A stretch of DNA of 64,000 nucleotides from Permianibacter fluminis (GCF_013179735.1 NZ_JABMEG010000001.1:2108001-2172000), one strand, 5' to 3'; positions 38,768-48,589 are shown, numbered from the stretch's first letter. Notes: a model not told the origin generated them from the sequence alone. Made by a program: numbers and translations.

Positions 38768-39307
38768 TCCCGTGAAGCGCGCACCAATCCCCAACGGGAA
38801 AACCGGATCAACGAAGAAATCACCGCGCGTGAAGTGCGTTTGATCGGTGACGATGCGCAACAGATGGGTGTAGTAGCCATTCGCGATGCGTTGGCTGCAG
38901 CAGAAGAAGCGGGTCTGGATCTGGTCGAGATTTCGCCGGATGCGGTGCCGCCAGTCTGCAAAATCATGGATTACGGCAAGTACTTGTACACCAAGTCCAA
39001 GCAACAAGCCGAAGCCAAGAAGAAACAGGTCCAGATTCAGGTCAAGGAAGTCAAATTCCGCCCGGGTACGGATGTTGGTGATTACCAGGTCAAGCTGCGT
39101 AACATCCTGCGATTCTTCGAGGAAGGTGACAAAGCCAAGATCACGGTTCGCTTCCGCGGCCGCGAAATGGCCCACCAGGAACTCGGCATGCAGATGCTGG
39201 AGCGCCTGCAGGTGGATGTGGCAGAACATGCAATTGTCGAATTTGCCCCGAGAATGGAAGGCAAAATGATGACCATGATTCTGGCGCCGAAGAAAAAGAC
39301 GAAGTAA
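38768..39307 (+). CDS. infC: Translation initiation factor IF-3, non-ATG start
   Basis: IF-3 prevents premature subunit joining and discriminates against non-canonical start codons, autoregulating its own synthesis through its start. The sequence is recognisable from [17 protein letters not shown] through [17 protein letters not shown] to MILAPKKKT. The first internal ATG (38834) would delete the conserved RINEEI segment. ATC at 38768 gives exactly 179 aa, with the arginine before INEEI at residue 14 as in E. coli. A competing candidate is ATA at 38717, 7 nt after a perfect GGAGGA (38704-38709), giving 196 aa. The start, and possibly a frameshift, are unresolved. The terminator follows at 39326. 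Confidence 0.85.
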   Translation, partial: SREARTNPQRENRINEEITAREVRLIGDDAQQMGVVAIRDALAAAEEAGLDLVEISPDAVPPVCKIMDYGKYLYTKSKQQAEAKKKQVQIQVKEVKFRPGTDVGDYQVKLRNILRFFEEGDKAKITVRFRGREMAHQELGMQMLERLQVDVAEHAIVEFAPRMEGKMMTMILAPKKKTK

Positions 39308-39325
39308 TTCGGGTTCCACCAAACG

Positions 39326-39355
39326 AGCCCGGTTCGCGAACCGGGCTTTGTTTTG
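39326..39355 (+). terminator. Terminator after infC
   Basis: AGCCCGGTTCG and CGAACCGGGCT are perfectly complementary, with TTTGTTTTG after. It separates infC from rpmI, so rpmI-rplT probably has its own promoter or reads through. Confidence 0.85.
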
Positions 39356-39406
39356 TGTAAGGCGGTCGAGGTTGCTCCTGGCAACATTCGACACTTGCTA
39401 CGGCGA

Positions 39407-39437
39407 CGTAGGGCGGATCAAGCGTAACGGATCCGCC
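39407..39437. repeat. Intergenic palindrome, GTAGGGCGGATC family
   Basis: GGCGGATC at 39412-39419 and GATCCGCC at 39430-39437 around AAGCGTAACG, with CGTAG on the left. Related to the 34596 repeat. It lies in the infC-rpmI gap. Confidence 0.65.
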
Positions 39438-39581
39438 ATTACCGAACCGATGTAAACAAATTCGCGATGAACGCCTTGGCGTTATTGCAAACCCAATTCC
39501 CGGCAACGGGAATACCAGTCCGAATCTGGCGTCAACTACGGCGTGGTGCCGTGGCCAGACCGGATAATCAGGAGCAGTAAA

Positions 39582-39779
39582 ATGCCCAAGATGAAGACCC
39601 ACCGGGGCGCTGCCAAGCGCTTCAAGAAAACGGGTTCAGGTGGCTACAAGCATAAGCAAGCGGGTATGCGTCACCTGTCCACGCACAAGAGCGGCAAAAC
39701 CGTTCGTCAACTGCGTGGTTTGAAGATGGTGTCCGAGCAGGACGCGCCAGAAATGAAGCGTTTGCTTCCGTACGCGTAA
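39582..39779 (+). CDS. rpmI: 50S ribosomal protein L35
   Basis: A 65-aa basic ribosomal protein, complete. Typical sequence MPKMKTHRGAAKRFKKTGSG and HLSTHKSGKTVRQLRG. AGGAGCAGTAA precedes the start. Operon with rplT (11-nt gap), as in most gammaproteobacteria. Confidence 0.97.
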   Translation: MPKMKTHRGAAKRFKKTGSGGYKHKQAGMRHLSTHKSGKTVRQLRGLKMVSEQDAPEMKRLLPYA

Positions 39780-39790
39780 GGAGTTAAGTC

Positions 39791-40150
39791 ATGGCACGAG
39801 TAAAACGTGGTGTGACCGCTCGCGCGCGTCACAAGAAGATTCTGAAGCTGGCCAAGGGTTACTACGGTGCCCGTTCGCGTACCTATCGCGTAGCCAAGCA
39901 AGCGGTCATCAAAGCGGCTCAGTACGCTTACCGTGACCGTCGTCAGAAAAAACGTCAATTCCGCGCTCTGTGGATCGTCCGTATCAACGCCGCGTCGCGT
40001 GAGTGCGGTACGACCTACAGCCGTCTGATTGATGGTTTGAAGAAAGCCAATATCGCTATGGACCGCCGTGTACTGGCTGACCTGGCGATGTTTGACAAGG
40101 TTGCGTTTGCTGCTCTGGCCGAAAAAGCCAAAGCTGCCCGCGCCGCCTGA
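39791..40150 (+). CDS. rplT: 50S ribosomal protein L20
   Basis: A 119-aa protein of the large subunit with the long basic N-terminal helix ([20 protein letters not shown]) and the globular C-terminal part. In E. coli it also represses rpmI-rplT by binding the leader RNA; a matching structure could not be confirmed here by eye. GGAG upstream. Ends before the terminator at 40222. Confidence 0.97.
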   Translation: MARVKRGVTARARHKKILKLAKGYYGARSRTYRVAKQAVIKAAQYAYRDRRQKKRQFRALWIVRINAASRECGTTYSRLIDGLKKANIAMDRRVLADLAMFDKVAFAALAEKAKAARAA

Positions 40151-40221
40151 GACTGACCCGAAGCGTTTTGCTTCTGCGGTTCAGTGGCAACCATTTGGTT
40201 TGCCGTCTGCAAGACAAAACA

Positions 40222-40252
40222 GGGGAAGGGCGCAAGCTCTTCCCCTTTTTGC
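40222..40252 (+). terminator. Terminator after rplT
   Basis: GGGGAAG, a 10-nt interior with GGCGCAAGCTC, CTTCCCC, then TTTTTGC. Position about 70 bp after the stop. Confidence 0.8.
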
Positions 40253-40372
40253 TTGGTTCAGCAAAACAGGCAACATGATTATTGGCATCCGTGGTGCGCG
40301 TTTTGCCATGATGTAGGGCTTTTGCTCTCCGTGAGCGAAGGCCATGTGGGTGTTGAGAGGCTCTCGACAATG

Positions 40373-40470
40373 CCCCCCTGGCGCTCCCCTCGCAGGGGGG
40401 GAATAGCGCGCTTATCTCGGTGGGAGAGAATTTCTCCTCCCCTTGTGAAGGCAGAGGCCGGGAGGGGGTA
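40373..40470. repeat. CCCCCTNNNNAGGGGG-type intergenic repeat
   Basis: GCCCCCCTGGCG ... CCCCTCGCAGGGGGGG and, 40 bp on, TTTCTCCTCCCCTTGTGAAGG ... GGGAGGGGGTAG. Same family as the repeats at 41697, 44983, 47234, 49949 and 50086. Confidence 0.55.
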
Positions 40471-40532
40471 GTTGCCGCTCGAGCCTCGTAGTTTGATTAA
40501 GCGATCGCTAACGCGATCCAACTCAATTTTTC

Positions 40533-40602
40533 TGTAGGAGCGAGCTTGCTCGCGAAAGCAGTTATGTGTCGAATTGCAATCGCGAGCAAGCTCGCTCCTA
40601 CA
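40533..40602. repeat. REP pair (REPIN-like), second copy
   Basis: A 23-bp TGTAGGAGCGAGCTTGCTC-type REP ending GCGA (40533-40555) and its perfect reverse complement (40580-40602), 24 bp apart. Related to the 31745 pair (shared GTRGGAGCGRSCTT core). The pheS start is 35 bp downstream. Confidence 0.9.
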
Positions 40603-40609
40603 ACAATAA

Positions 40610-41650
<1,041 letters not shown>

Positions 41651-41692
41651 TCGAATTCCACCCGCTGAACTGGCAGGCAAGTCATTGATGTG

Positions 41693-41828
41693 TTTTCTCC
41701 CTCCCCCTTTGACGGGGGAGGGCCGGGGAGAGGGTGAACCTCCCGTCCGCGCCGTAGCCAACTACTGACGCGAGCTGAAAGATCACCCTCTCCTCAATCC
41801 TCCCCCATCAAGGGGGAGGATGTTTTCA
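41693..41828. repeat. CTCCCCCTTTGACGGGGGAG repeat pair in the pheS-pheT gap
   Basis: TTTTCTCCCTCCCCCTTTGA near the left and its near-complement (TCAAGGGGGAGGATGTTTTC) at the right, with GAGAGGGTGA and TCACCCTCTC nested inside. The whole 136 bp is one imperfect palindrome. Confidence 0.8.
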
Positions 41829-41868
41829 TATGAGTAGCCTGCTTTGTGCAGGACTCAACAAAATTCTG

Positions 41869-41892
41869 GATTCCCGCCTGCGCGGGAATGAC
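41869..41892. repeat. GATTCCCGCCTGCGCGGGAATGAC REP-type palindrome
   Basis: GATTCCCGC/GCGGGAAT hairpin of the kind found in many copies in proteobacterial genomes. Read on the plus strand it would add RLRGNDS-type residues upstream of pheT, which is why the longer pheT frame from 41830 is rejected. Confidence 0.85.
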
Positions 41893-41910
41893 AGTGAAAG
41901 GAAACGACAC

Positions 41911-44301
41911 ATGAAAATCTCCGAACGCTGGTTGCGTGAGATGGTGAACCCGGCGGTCAGCCGTGATGAACTGATCAAGCAGCTGACCATGGCCGGTCTG
42001 GAAATCGAAGGCGTGGAAGTACTGAATGCCGGCATCGACCATATCGTCGTCGGTGAAGTACTGACGGCTGAGCAGCACCCGAACGCGGACAAGCTGCGCG
42101 TTGCCACCGTCAATGTCGGCAAGGAAACCTTGCAGATCGTTTGCGGTGCCGCCAACTGCCGGCCCGGCATCAAGATCCCGGCGGCGTTGGTCGGTGCCAA
42201 ATTGCCCGGCGGCATGGAAATCAAAAACGCGAAACTGCGCGGCGTCGATTCCAGCGGCATGCTCTGTTCGGCGAAAGAGCTGGGCTTGGCCGAAGAGTCG
42301 AGTGGCCTGCTGGAGCTGCCGCTCGATGCGCCGGTCGGCACTCCGATTGTCGATTACCTGCAACTCGATGATGCGGTGTTGGAAGTCAACCTGACGCCAA
42401 ACCGTGGTGACTGCCTCGGCGCGCGCGGTATAGCCCGGGAAGTGGCGGTGCTGAATCAGCTGCCGTTCAATCCGCCGGCGATGGCTGAAGTGCCGGCGAC
42501 GATTACCGACAAGCCTTCGATTGAATTGCTGGCGCCGGAAGCCTGCCCGCGTTACTGCGGCCGCATCATCAAGGGCCTGAACACCAAGGCCGCGACACCG
42601 CTGTGGATGCAGGAAAAGCTGCGTCGTTCTGGCGTGCGTTCTATCAGCCTCGCGGTCGACGTCACGAACTATGTGATGCTCGAACTCGGTCACCCGATGC
42701 ACGCGTTTGATTTGAAAGAAATCAAGGGCGGCATCCGCGTGCGCATGGCTGTGGCTGGTGAAAAGCTGACGCTGCTGGATGGCCGCGAAGTAGAGCTGAC
42801 GCCCGATACCCTGCTGATTGCCGATCACGAACGGCCCATCGCTCTCGGCGGCATCATGGGCGGCGAGCATTCCGGCATCGCCGATGGCAGCAGCGATGTG
42901 TTACTGGAAAGCGCTTACTTCAATCCCATCGCCATCGCTGGCCGCGCCCGCAAATACGGCCTGCACACTGATGCCTCGCACCGTTATGAGCGCGGTGTTG
43001 ACCCGACCCTGCAACGCGTTGCCATCGAGCGCGCCACGCAACTCTTGCTGGAACTCGGCGGCGGCCAGGCCGGTCCGGTGGTCGACGCCAAGAGCGACGC
43101 TTATTTGCCGAAGCCGGCGACGATTCATTTGCGCCGAGCCCGCATCGCTCGCCTGCTTGGCTTCACGCTGCCGGATGCGCAAGTCGAAGGCATTCTGACG
43201 CGCCTCGGTTTGCAACTCAGCAATGTCGCTGACGGCTGGCACTGCGTCGCGCCGCTGCACCGCTTTGACATCAGCATTGAAGCCGATCTGATCGAAGAAC
43301 TCGTGCGCGTGCACGGCTACGACAAACTCGAAGCGCGGGTACCGCACGCTGACTCGAAAATGGTCCGCATGCCGGAACACCGCGTGCTGGAAAATCGCCT
43401 GCGCGATCTGCTGGCCGACCGCGGTTATCAAGAAGTGGTCACCTACACCTTCGTCGAACCGAAATTGATGAAGACGCTGGAGCCGCGGCTGGAACCGCTG
43501 GCGCTGCTGAACCCGATCACGCCCGAGCTGGCGGTGATGCGGACCAACCTCTGGGCCGGCCTCGTCAACGCGGCGCGCTACAACCTCAACCGTCAGATCA
43601 GCCGCCTGGCGCTGTTCGAAATGGGCCTGCGGTTTGTCCCGCAAGCTGGCGGTGAGTTGAATCAGGAAAAAGTGATCGCGGGTCTGGTGACCGGTGCGCG
43701 CGAGCCGCTGCAGTGGAACCATGGGTCTGGTTCAGGAAAACAAGATTCGTTCGATTTCTATGACCTGAAAGGCGATATCGAAGCGCTGCTGGCCATGGGC
43801 GGCGAGCGTAAGGTCGAGTTCCGGGTCGGCAGTCATCCGGCCCTGCATCCGGGCCAGACCGCCGAGGTGGTGGTCGATGGCAAGGCCATCGGCCTGCTTG
43901 GCGCGCTGCACCCCGAGAAGGTCAAGGAGCTGGATCTGCCGACCGATGTGTTCGTGTTCGAACTGGCACTTGTGTCACTGTCTGAGGGCGTGGTGCCGCG
44001 TTACCGTGAGCTGTCGCGCTTCCCGGGCGTTGGTCGTGACCTGGCTTTGGTGGTCGATGAAAGTCTGCCCGTCGAGGCCTTGTTGCAAGTCGTTCGCGAC
44101 CAGGCCGGCGAAAGCCTGGAAGAGCTCAGGGTGTTTGACATCTATCGCGGCAAAGGTATTGATTTGGGTAGAAAATCTGTTGCCGTGGGCTTGATCTTCC
44201 GGCACCCATCGCGCACTCTTACTGACTCAGATGTCGCTACCCTGATGGATGCCATCCTGGCAGGCCTGAAAGCGCAGTGCGGCGCCCAGTTGCGCGAATA
44301 A
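41911..44301 (+). CDS. pheT: Phenylalanyl-tRNA synthetase beta chain
   Basis: A 796-aa beta subunit with the tRNA-binding EMAP-like domain (about 40-150), the B3/B4 editing domain, B5, the catalytic-like core and the C-terminal anticodon-binding FDX-ACB domain ([20 protein letters not shown]). The start [16 protein letters not shown] at 41911 follows AAAGGAAACG. Forms the alpha2beta2 enzyme with PheS. ihfA follows. Confidence 0.97.
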   Translation: MKISERWLREMVNPAVSRDELIKQLTMAGLEIEGVEVLNAGIDHIVVGEVLTAEQHPNADKLRVATVNVGKETLQIVCGAANCRPGIKIPAALVGAKLPGGMEIKNAKLRGVDSSGMLCSAKELGLAEESSGLLELPLDAPVGTPIVDYLQLDDAVLEVNLTPNRGDCLGARGIAREVAVLNQLPFNPPAMAEVPATITDKPSIELLAPEACPRYCGRIIKGLNTKAATPLWMQEKLRRSGVRSISLAVDVTNYVMLELGHPMHAFDLKEIKGGIRVRMAVAGEKLTLLDGREVELTPDTLLIADHERPIALGGIMGGEHSGIADGSSDVLLESAYFNPIAIAGRARKYGLHTDASHRYERGVDPTLQRVAIERATQLLLELGGGQAGPVVDAKSDAYLPKPATIHLRRARIARLLGFTLPDAQVEGILTRLGLQLSNVADGWHCVAPLHRFDISIEADLIEELVRVHGYDKLEARVPHADSKMVRMPEHRVLENRLRDLLADRGYQEVVTYTFVEPKLMKTLEPRLEPLALLNPITPELAVMRTNLWAGLVNAARYNLNRQISRLALFEMGLRFVPQAGGELNQEKVIAGLVTGAREPLQWNHGSGSGKQDSFDFYDLKGDIEALLAMGGERKVEFRVGSHPALHPGQTAEVVVDGKAIGLLGALHPEKVKELDLPTDVFVFELALVSLSEGVVPRYRELSRFPGVGRDLALVVDESLPVEALLQVVRDQAGESLEELRVFDIYRGKGIDLGRKSVAVGLIFRHPSRTLTDSDVATLMDAILAGLKAQCGAQLRE

Positions 44302-44339
44302 GCGCCGTTGCACAAGTAAGTACAAGAGAGCCCAGCCTC

Positions 44340-44642
44340 ATGGCACTGACCAAGGCAGAGATGGCCGAGCGGTTGTATGAAGAGCTCGGCCTGAACAAGC
44401 GGGAAGCCAAGGAGCTCGTCGAAGCCTTCTTCGAAGAGCTGCGAGGGGCGCTTGAGCGCGGTGAGCAGGTCAAACTCTCCGGCTTCGGCAACTTTGAATT
44501 GCGCGACAAGAACCAGCGGCCGGGGCGTAACCCCAAGACTGGTCGGGAAATCCCGATCAGCGCCCGCCGGGTGGTCACTTTCCGGCCGGGCCAAAAGCTC
44601 AAGGCCCGAGTAGAAGCGTATGCTGGAAGCGAGCAACAATAA
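44340..44642 (+). CDS. ihfA: Integration host factor alpha subunit
   Basis: A 100-aa DNA-bending protein of the HU/IHF family, forming a heterodimer with IhfB. IHF alpha features: [51 protein letters not shown] with the intercalating proline, and [16 protein letters not shown]. Downstream of pheT, as in E. coli. Overlaps the merR-type gene by 23 nt. Confidence 0.97.
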   Translation: MALTKAEMAERLYEELGLNKREAKELVEAFFEELRGALERGEQVKLSGFGNFELRDKNQRPGRNPKTGREIPISARRVVTFRPGQKLKARVEAYAGSEQQ

Positions 44643-44973
44643 CGAATTCCTGCCCATCCCGGCCAAGCGCTACTTCACCATCGGTGAGGTCGCTGAGCTG
44701 TGCCTGGTCAAGCCGCACGTGCTCCGCTACTGGGAGCAGGAATTCCCCCAGCTGTCACCGGTCAAGCGCCGCGGCAACCGCCGTTATTACCAGCGCGAAG
44801 ACGTCGTGCTCATCCGGCAAATCCGTTCGCTGCTCTACGAGCAGGGCTACACCATCGGCGGTGCCCGCCAGCAACTGACCAATGAAAAAGCCGGCGACGA
44901 CAAACCCGAAGCTGACACCATCCAGCGGGTGATCGAAGATCTCGAACAGTTGCTGATCATCCTGAAGAAATAA
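44620..44973 (+). CDS. MerR-family transcriptional regulator
   Basis: A 117-aa regulator with an N-terminal MerR-type winged helix ([44 protein letters not shown]) and a short coiled-coil C terminus ([14 protein letters not shown]). No metal- or drug-binding cysteines are seen. In this conserved pheST-ihfA-merR context its target is not known. It overlaps ihfA by 23 nt, implying translational coupling. Confidence 0.9.
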   Translation: MLEASNNNEFLPIPAKRYFTIGEVAELCLVKPHVLRYWEQEFPQLSPVKRRGNRRYYQREDVVLIRQIRSLLYEQGYTIGGARQQLTNEKAGDDKPEADTIQRVIEDLEQLLIILKK

Positions 44974-44982
44974 CACTTTTGA

Positions 44983-45016
44983 TCCCCCTCCTTCCCAAGG
45001 AGGGGCTAGGGGTGGT
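44983..45016. repeat. CCCCTCCTTCCCAAGGAGGGG repeat
   Basis: Short palindrome with the tail CTAGGGGTGGTTG, shared with 49949-49983. It follows the merR-type gene. Confidence 0.65.
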
Positions 45017-45119
45017 TGCGGAGGTCGAAGCCGCGGTCATCGATTCATCCCGAATTGCTCACAAAACCACCGATCTTCCCACGCTCACCGCCGTACTTCC
45101 AATCCATCCCAATCCCAAG

Positions 45120-45148
45120 CTGACCAACCCCAACAAATCCGCTATCAT
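45120..45148 (+). promoter_or_regulatory. Probable tRNA-Pro promoter
   Basis: CTGACC at 45120-45125 and TATCAT at 45143-45148, spaced 17 bp, followed by a GC-rich discriminator (GCGCGTCCGC), as expected for stringently controlled stable RNA genes. Confidence 0.55.
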
Positions 45149-45187
45149 GCGCGTCCGCTTTTGCGCCCTCCGGGCGTAACGGCGATT

Positions 45188-45264
45188 CGGGGTGTAGCGC
45201 AGCCTGGTAGCGCACTTGCATGGGGTGCAAGTGGTCGTGGGTTCGAATCCCGCCACCCCGACCA
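45188..45264 (+). tRNA. tRNA-Pro (GGG anticodon)
   Basis: 77 nt folding as a tRNA: acceptor CGGGGTG/CACCCCG, D arm GCGCAGCCTGGTAGCGC, anticodon stem CTTGC/GCAAG with loop ATGGGGT, so anticodon GGG, and T arm GTGGGTTCGAATCCCGC; the CCA end is encoded. It follows the pheST-ihfA-merR block, as in many gammaproteobacteria. Confidence 0.95.
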
Positions 45265-45272
45265 ACTCCAAC

Positions 45273-45306
45273 AAAAGCCGACGTCACTGTCGGCTTTTGC
45301 TTTTTC
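45273..45306 (+). terminator. Terminator after tRNA-Pro
   Basis: AAAAGCCGAC, GTCACT loop region, GTCGGCTTTT, then GCTTTTT. Confidence 0.85.
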
Positions 45307-45420
45307 TGCGCCAGCCATTCGGTATTGCTGGGCAGTTCACCGCGGTGTTCTGCGCTACATTAGTCTCCATGCACTGCGCAAATGTTGGCGCTGTCTGTGG
45401 GCAGCAGGTGAGGTTTGGCG

Positions 45421-46146
45421 TTGAGTCGGCTTGCGATCGTATTGCTGGTTTTACTGTCTCCGATGGTTGCTGGGGCGGCCGAGAAGGAATCGTGCGGGGC
45501 GCCGCTGCGGGTGATTCGCAATCATGATTCCGTGCCGGACGAGGACGATCTGTTTTTGATGCGGGTAGCAGACAAGGCGCGTTGCCAGATTGAGGTCATC
45601 CTGTCCAATCATCGGGTGACGTTGCCGCGACGGATGGAGATGCTGCGCAACGGCGAGATTGATCTTGTGATCGGTGCGAGCAAGGTGCCTGAGCGGGAAG
45701 CGTTCGGCTATTTTTCCTTGCCGTACCGGACGGAGCGAATCCGGGTTTGGGCGCGGGTGGCGGACAAGACGCGGGTACAGGGTAAAACCGCACCGCAATT
45801 GATCGACGAGGGCTGGCGGTTGATTGGCCCGGGTCAAGGCTGGTTTGGCACGTATTACGAAGGACTGCAGAAACAGCCGAACAAGGTGATCGAATTCAAG
45901 CAGTTCAGTCAGGGCGTACGCTTGCTGGTCGGCAAGCGCGGCGATTTGCTATTGGGTGATGAAGTGTGGCCGTCACGGCTGGAGGCGGCGGACCAGCAGG
46001 CGCTGTATCAGTTGCCGGATTTGTTGCATGAAGACCCGGTTTACATCCTGTATTCGCGCAAGACCGTTGATGAGTCCGTGGTGGCACGGATGGATGTCGC
46101 CATCAAGGCCTTGGGCATTATGCCAGCAACGTCAATAGAACCTTGA
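45421..46146 (+). CDS. Periplasmic solute-binding-like protein, orphan
   Basis: A 241-aa exported protein: signal peptide ending VAGAAEKE, then a type 3 solute-binding-like fold (APLRVIRNHDSV, RMEMLRNGEIDLVIGASKVPEREAFGYFSLPYRTERI, then RGDLLLGDEVWPSRLE). The start is a TTG at 45421 with GGTGAGG 7 nt upstream; another TTG at 45415 is less well spaced. No permease genes are near. Comparable to the 11971 gene in fold but not closely similar. Confidence 0.7.
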   Translation: MSRLAIVLLVLLSPMVAGAAEKESCGAPLRVIRNHDSVPDEDDLFLMRVADKARCQIEVILSNHRVTLPRRMEMLRNGEIDLVIGASKVPEREAFGYFSLPYRTERIRVWARVADKTRVQGKTAPQLIDEGWRLIGPGQGWFGTYYEGLQKQPNKVIEFKQFSQGVRLLVGKRGDLLLGDEVWPSRLEAADQQALYQLPDLLHEDPVYILYSRKTVDESVVARMDVAIKALGIMPATSIEP

Positions 46147-46270
46147 ATCGAACTGTATTGATCCAAGTACATTAAATTAGCGCCCTCCCGCTCAAAACTC
46201 ATTTCAAGCAACGCCTGCTTGTACGTCCCACCACTTGGTTATTGCTGTCAAAGAAAGCCGTACATTTTGC

Positions 46271-46340
46271 ACTGTCCTGTCCTGTCCTGTCCTGTCCCGA
46301 CCTGACCTGACCTGACCTGACCTGACCTGACCTGACCTGC
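46271..46340. repeat. Pentanucleotide tandem repeat, CCTGT and CCTGA units
   Basis: Five-base units: one ACTGT, four CCTGT, one CCCGA, seven CCTGA and a final CCTGC. The tract fills the space between two convergent genes and ends 5 bp from the motB-like stop codon. A slippage-prone simple sequence. Confidence 0.9.
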
Positions 46341-46345
46341 CCCGC

Positions 46346-47134
46346 TCAGCGAGTCGCAACCTGCACCGGACTCGATTCGTTCTGCCGTATCAGCAAGCTC
46401 ACCCGCCGGTTTTGTGCGCGACCAGCCTCGTCGGCGTTGCTGGCGACGGGGGCAGTATCGGCGACACTGACGGCACGCAGACGGGCGCCGGGAATGCCAT
46501 GGTCGGCGAAGAATTGCAGCACGTTCGTGGCGCGCGCAGCGGCGAGCTCCCAATTGGAGTGAAAGCGCGGCGTGTCGATGGGTTGATTGTCGGTGTGGCC
46601 TTCGATGTAAATGGTGCCGTGCGTTTTGCCAAGCAGTGGCACCAGCCGGTTCAGCAAGGACTGGCCCTCCGGCAACAGTTCGGCGGCGGCGCTGGTGAAC
46701 AGTACCCGATCGCGAATTTGCAGTTCGGTGTAATCATCATGGGCCTTGATGGCGATTTGATCCCCCCAATTCTGTTCAGCCAACAACCGGGTCAGGGATT
46801 CCGGCAGGCTTTCCGATGAGCTGGTTGGCCGCGTTGCCGGCAACACGGCGATGGCGGCATCGGTGGCGGGCGCAGTCAGCGCGCTGATTTGTTCAGTAAG
46901 CGCGCTGACGGATTGCTGGCTTTGTTGCAGCTCCTTTTTCTGCTGCTGGTTCTCGGCGACTTGCTGTTCCAGTTTCAGTTGCGCCAATACGGTCAGCACG
47001 ATGAACAGCGTGGCGATCAGCGCGAACACATCCAGATAGGACAGCACCCAGTTTTCTTCCGGCTCTTCGCTGTGCTCGATGGCATAGAGCTGGTGCAGGG
47101 CGGAGAGGTGGGCGAATTTATGACCATCGTTCAT
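46346..47134 (-). CDS. MotB/OmpA-type stator protein
   Basis: A 262-aa inner-membrane protein with one membrane helix near residues 28-50 (WVLSYLDVFALIATLFIVLTVLAQL, an aspartate near the start of the helix), a Gln-rich linker and a C-terminal OmpA peptidoglycan-binding domain (IYIEGHTDNQPIDTPRFHSN region, GRAQNRRVSLLI). It pairs with the MotA-type gene upstream, from which it is separated by about 140 bp. Could be flagellar PomB/MotB or a paralogous stator (LafU-like). Motility function is inferred. Confidence 0.85.
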   Translation of the reverse strand: MNDGHKFAHLSALHQLYAIEHSEEPEENWVLSYLDVFALIATLFIVLTVLAQLKLEQQVAENQQQKKELQQSQQSVSALTEQISALTAPATDAAIAVLPATRPTSSSESLPESLTRLLAEQNWGDQIAIKAHDDYTELQIRDRVLFTSAAAELLPEGQSLLNRLVPLLGKTHGTIYIEGHTDNQPIDTPRFHSNWELAAARATNVLQFFADHGIPGARLRAVSVADTAPVASNADEAGRAQNRRVSLLIRQNESSPVQVATR

Positions 47135-47233
47135 GTTGGTGTGCTCATTTCGAAATCAATTCGGGCTGGGCGTGCAAAACAAACGTTCAGCTCACTGATG
47201 TCGGTTAAGGCGGGTGATTCGACACGGAAATCA

Positions 47234-47271
47234 CCCCCTTCCGGCCTCCCCCTTCGCAGGGGGCGTCAGTG
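47234..47271. repeat. CCCCCTTCCGGCCTCCCCCTTCGCAGGGGG-like repeat
   Basis: A member of the CCCCCTT palindrome family lying in the gap between the two stator genes, beside the stop codon of the MotA-type gene. Confidence 0.55.
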
Positions 47272-48123
47272 TTAAATCAAAGCGCCCGCTTGTCGGGTGC
47301 GAACGCGGTTGGCGGGAGCCTCATTGAAATCCGGTTCGTCAGCTTCCAGCGGCGGTGCATCGAGTTCGTTGTCGTAGTGATAGATAAACGATTGCAAAGT
47401 TTCGCGCAGCACGGCCGGGCTGCGCCGTTGCGACAGCAGCGAAATGCCTTCCATCACCATGGTCATCAGCATCACCCTCTGTTCGGTGTGCCGCTCCAGT
47501 TTGATTGCGACCGGTTTGAACACCAGATTGGCGAGCAGCAAACCATAGAACGTGGTGATCAGGGCCAGCGCCATGTTGGCGCCGATCTCCATCAGATTGC
47601 GGTCAGCCATGATCTGCAGCATGTTGATAAGGCCCAGCAGCGTGCCGACCATGCCGAACGCTGGCGCGAATGCGGCCATCGAGCGAAAAATCTGCGCCTC
47701 GGCGCGCTCTTTGGCTTTTAGGCGGGCGATACGCCATTGCAGCAGCGTCATCACATCTTCCGGCGGGGCCTTGTCGAGCAGCAGTTGCACGCCGGTGCGC
47801 AGGAAGCCGTTGCGGCTGTGCTGCAAACGGTTTTCCACTTCGCGGGCATCGCCACGGTTCCAGTGCTTGGCCATTTCGACCAGTTCGTCGATGGCGCGCC
47901 CGGGCGCGAGTTTTTCTTCGTGCATGGCCCGACGCAGCGACAGCAGCACGCGGCGCACTTCCGCCATTGGGTAGGAAACCAGAGTGGCAGCGATAGTGCC
48001 GCCGATTACCACCAGCAAGCTGGCGCCGTCGAAATAGGCGCGGGCATCGTGCGCGGTCAGCGCAATGACCAGCCCGATCAGAATCAGGCCGAGGCCGAAT
48101 CCGAGCAGAGTCGACAAATTCAT
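47272..48123 (-). CDS. MotA/PomA-type stator protein
   Basis: A 283-aa membrane protein of the MotA/TolQ/ExbB superfamily: membrane helices near 5-22 and 32-50 (FDGASLLVVIGGTIAATLVSYP), a cytoplasmic loop with charged residues, and two more helices (FAPAFGMVGTLLGLINMLQ and LALITTFYGLLLANLVFKPVA). The conserved prolines typical of MotA are present. With the MotB-type gene it should form a flagellar stator; MotY at 16.0 kb suggests Na+ or mixed use, but ion choice cannot be read from the sequence. Confidence 0.88.
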   Translation of the reverse strand: MNLSTLLGFGLGLILIGLVIALTAHDARAYFDGASLLVVIGGTIAATLVSYPMAEVRRVLLSLRRAMHEEKLAPGRAIDELVEMAKHWNRGDAREVENRLQHSRNGFLRTGVQLLLDKAPPEDVMTLLQWRIARLKAKERAEAQIFRSMAAFAPAFGMVGTLLGLINMLQIMADRNLMEIGANMALALITTFYGLLLANLVFKPVAIKLERHTEQRVMLMTMVMEGISLLSQRRSPAVLRETLQSFIYHYDNELDAPPLEADEPDFNEAPANRVRTRQAGALI

Positions 48124-48589
48124 GCGGTTCTCCCTGTCTGGCGCGACGGCTCGACTGCGCGGTGTAGCAATGACGGCGGCCGTTCAAGCGTGATGGCGAA
48201 ACGGCTGCTGTTGCCAATCCAGTGACGGACACGTGCCGGCAACTCCCTGCGCCGCACACGGGGCTGACAGGGTATCGGCCGCGCCGAGCAAAACTGTTGT
48301 CCAGCGGTCGGCGGGCGTTGCTACTGGAGCAATAACGGGACCAGCTCGCACTTGGCGCGTTCATGCCGTTAAGGCATTGATTTGGTTTGACTCCTGCGCT
48401 GACGCGGCGACCGTACCGGCAAGCTTTTGCCGACCGGCAAGCCGTTTGCGTGGAACTCAGGCCAGCCCGTTGCCGCGATAATTGGTACGAAGGCGAAGGA
48501 TTTGACCGGGAATATGATCCGGATCAGCCCCGGAATCGCCGGCATTGCCTACAGTCAACGTCAGAGTCGTCCTCTTTGGAGTTGCTGCC
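48124..48589. other. Intergenic region with no recognised gene
   Basis: About 465 bp between divergent genes. Reading frames here lack ribosome sites and family-like sequence. It must hold the promoters of the stator pair and of the DksA-like gene; none could be picked with confidence. Confidence 0.5.

Noticed and set aside
38834-39307. infC starting at the first ATG
   Set aside because: It would delete the conserved N-terminal [11 protein letters not shown] segment required in IF-3.
36737-39394. An 885-codon open frame on the minus strand over thrS and infC
   Set aside because: It is antisense to strongly conserved genes and exists because GC-rich codon use keeps the opposite frame open; it has no ribosome site or recognisable domain. 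The same holds for the long frames opposite metG (32446-34548), rnfC (28911-30680) and pyrC.
41830-41910. Longer N terminus for PheT
   Set aside because: The extra residues come from translating a GATTCCCGC REP-type palindrome and do not match the family; ATG 41911 has a proper ribosome site.
46248-46553. A 101-codon minus-strand frame running through the pentanucleotide repeat
   Set aside because: It overlaps the motB-like gene in another frame and ends in repeat-coded residues; no ribosome site.
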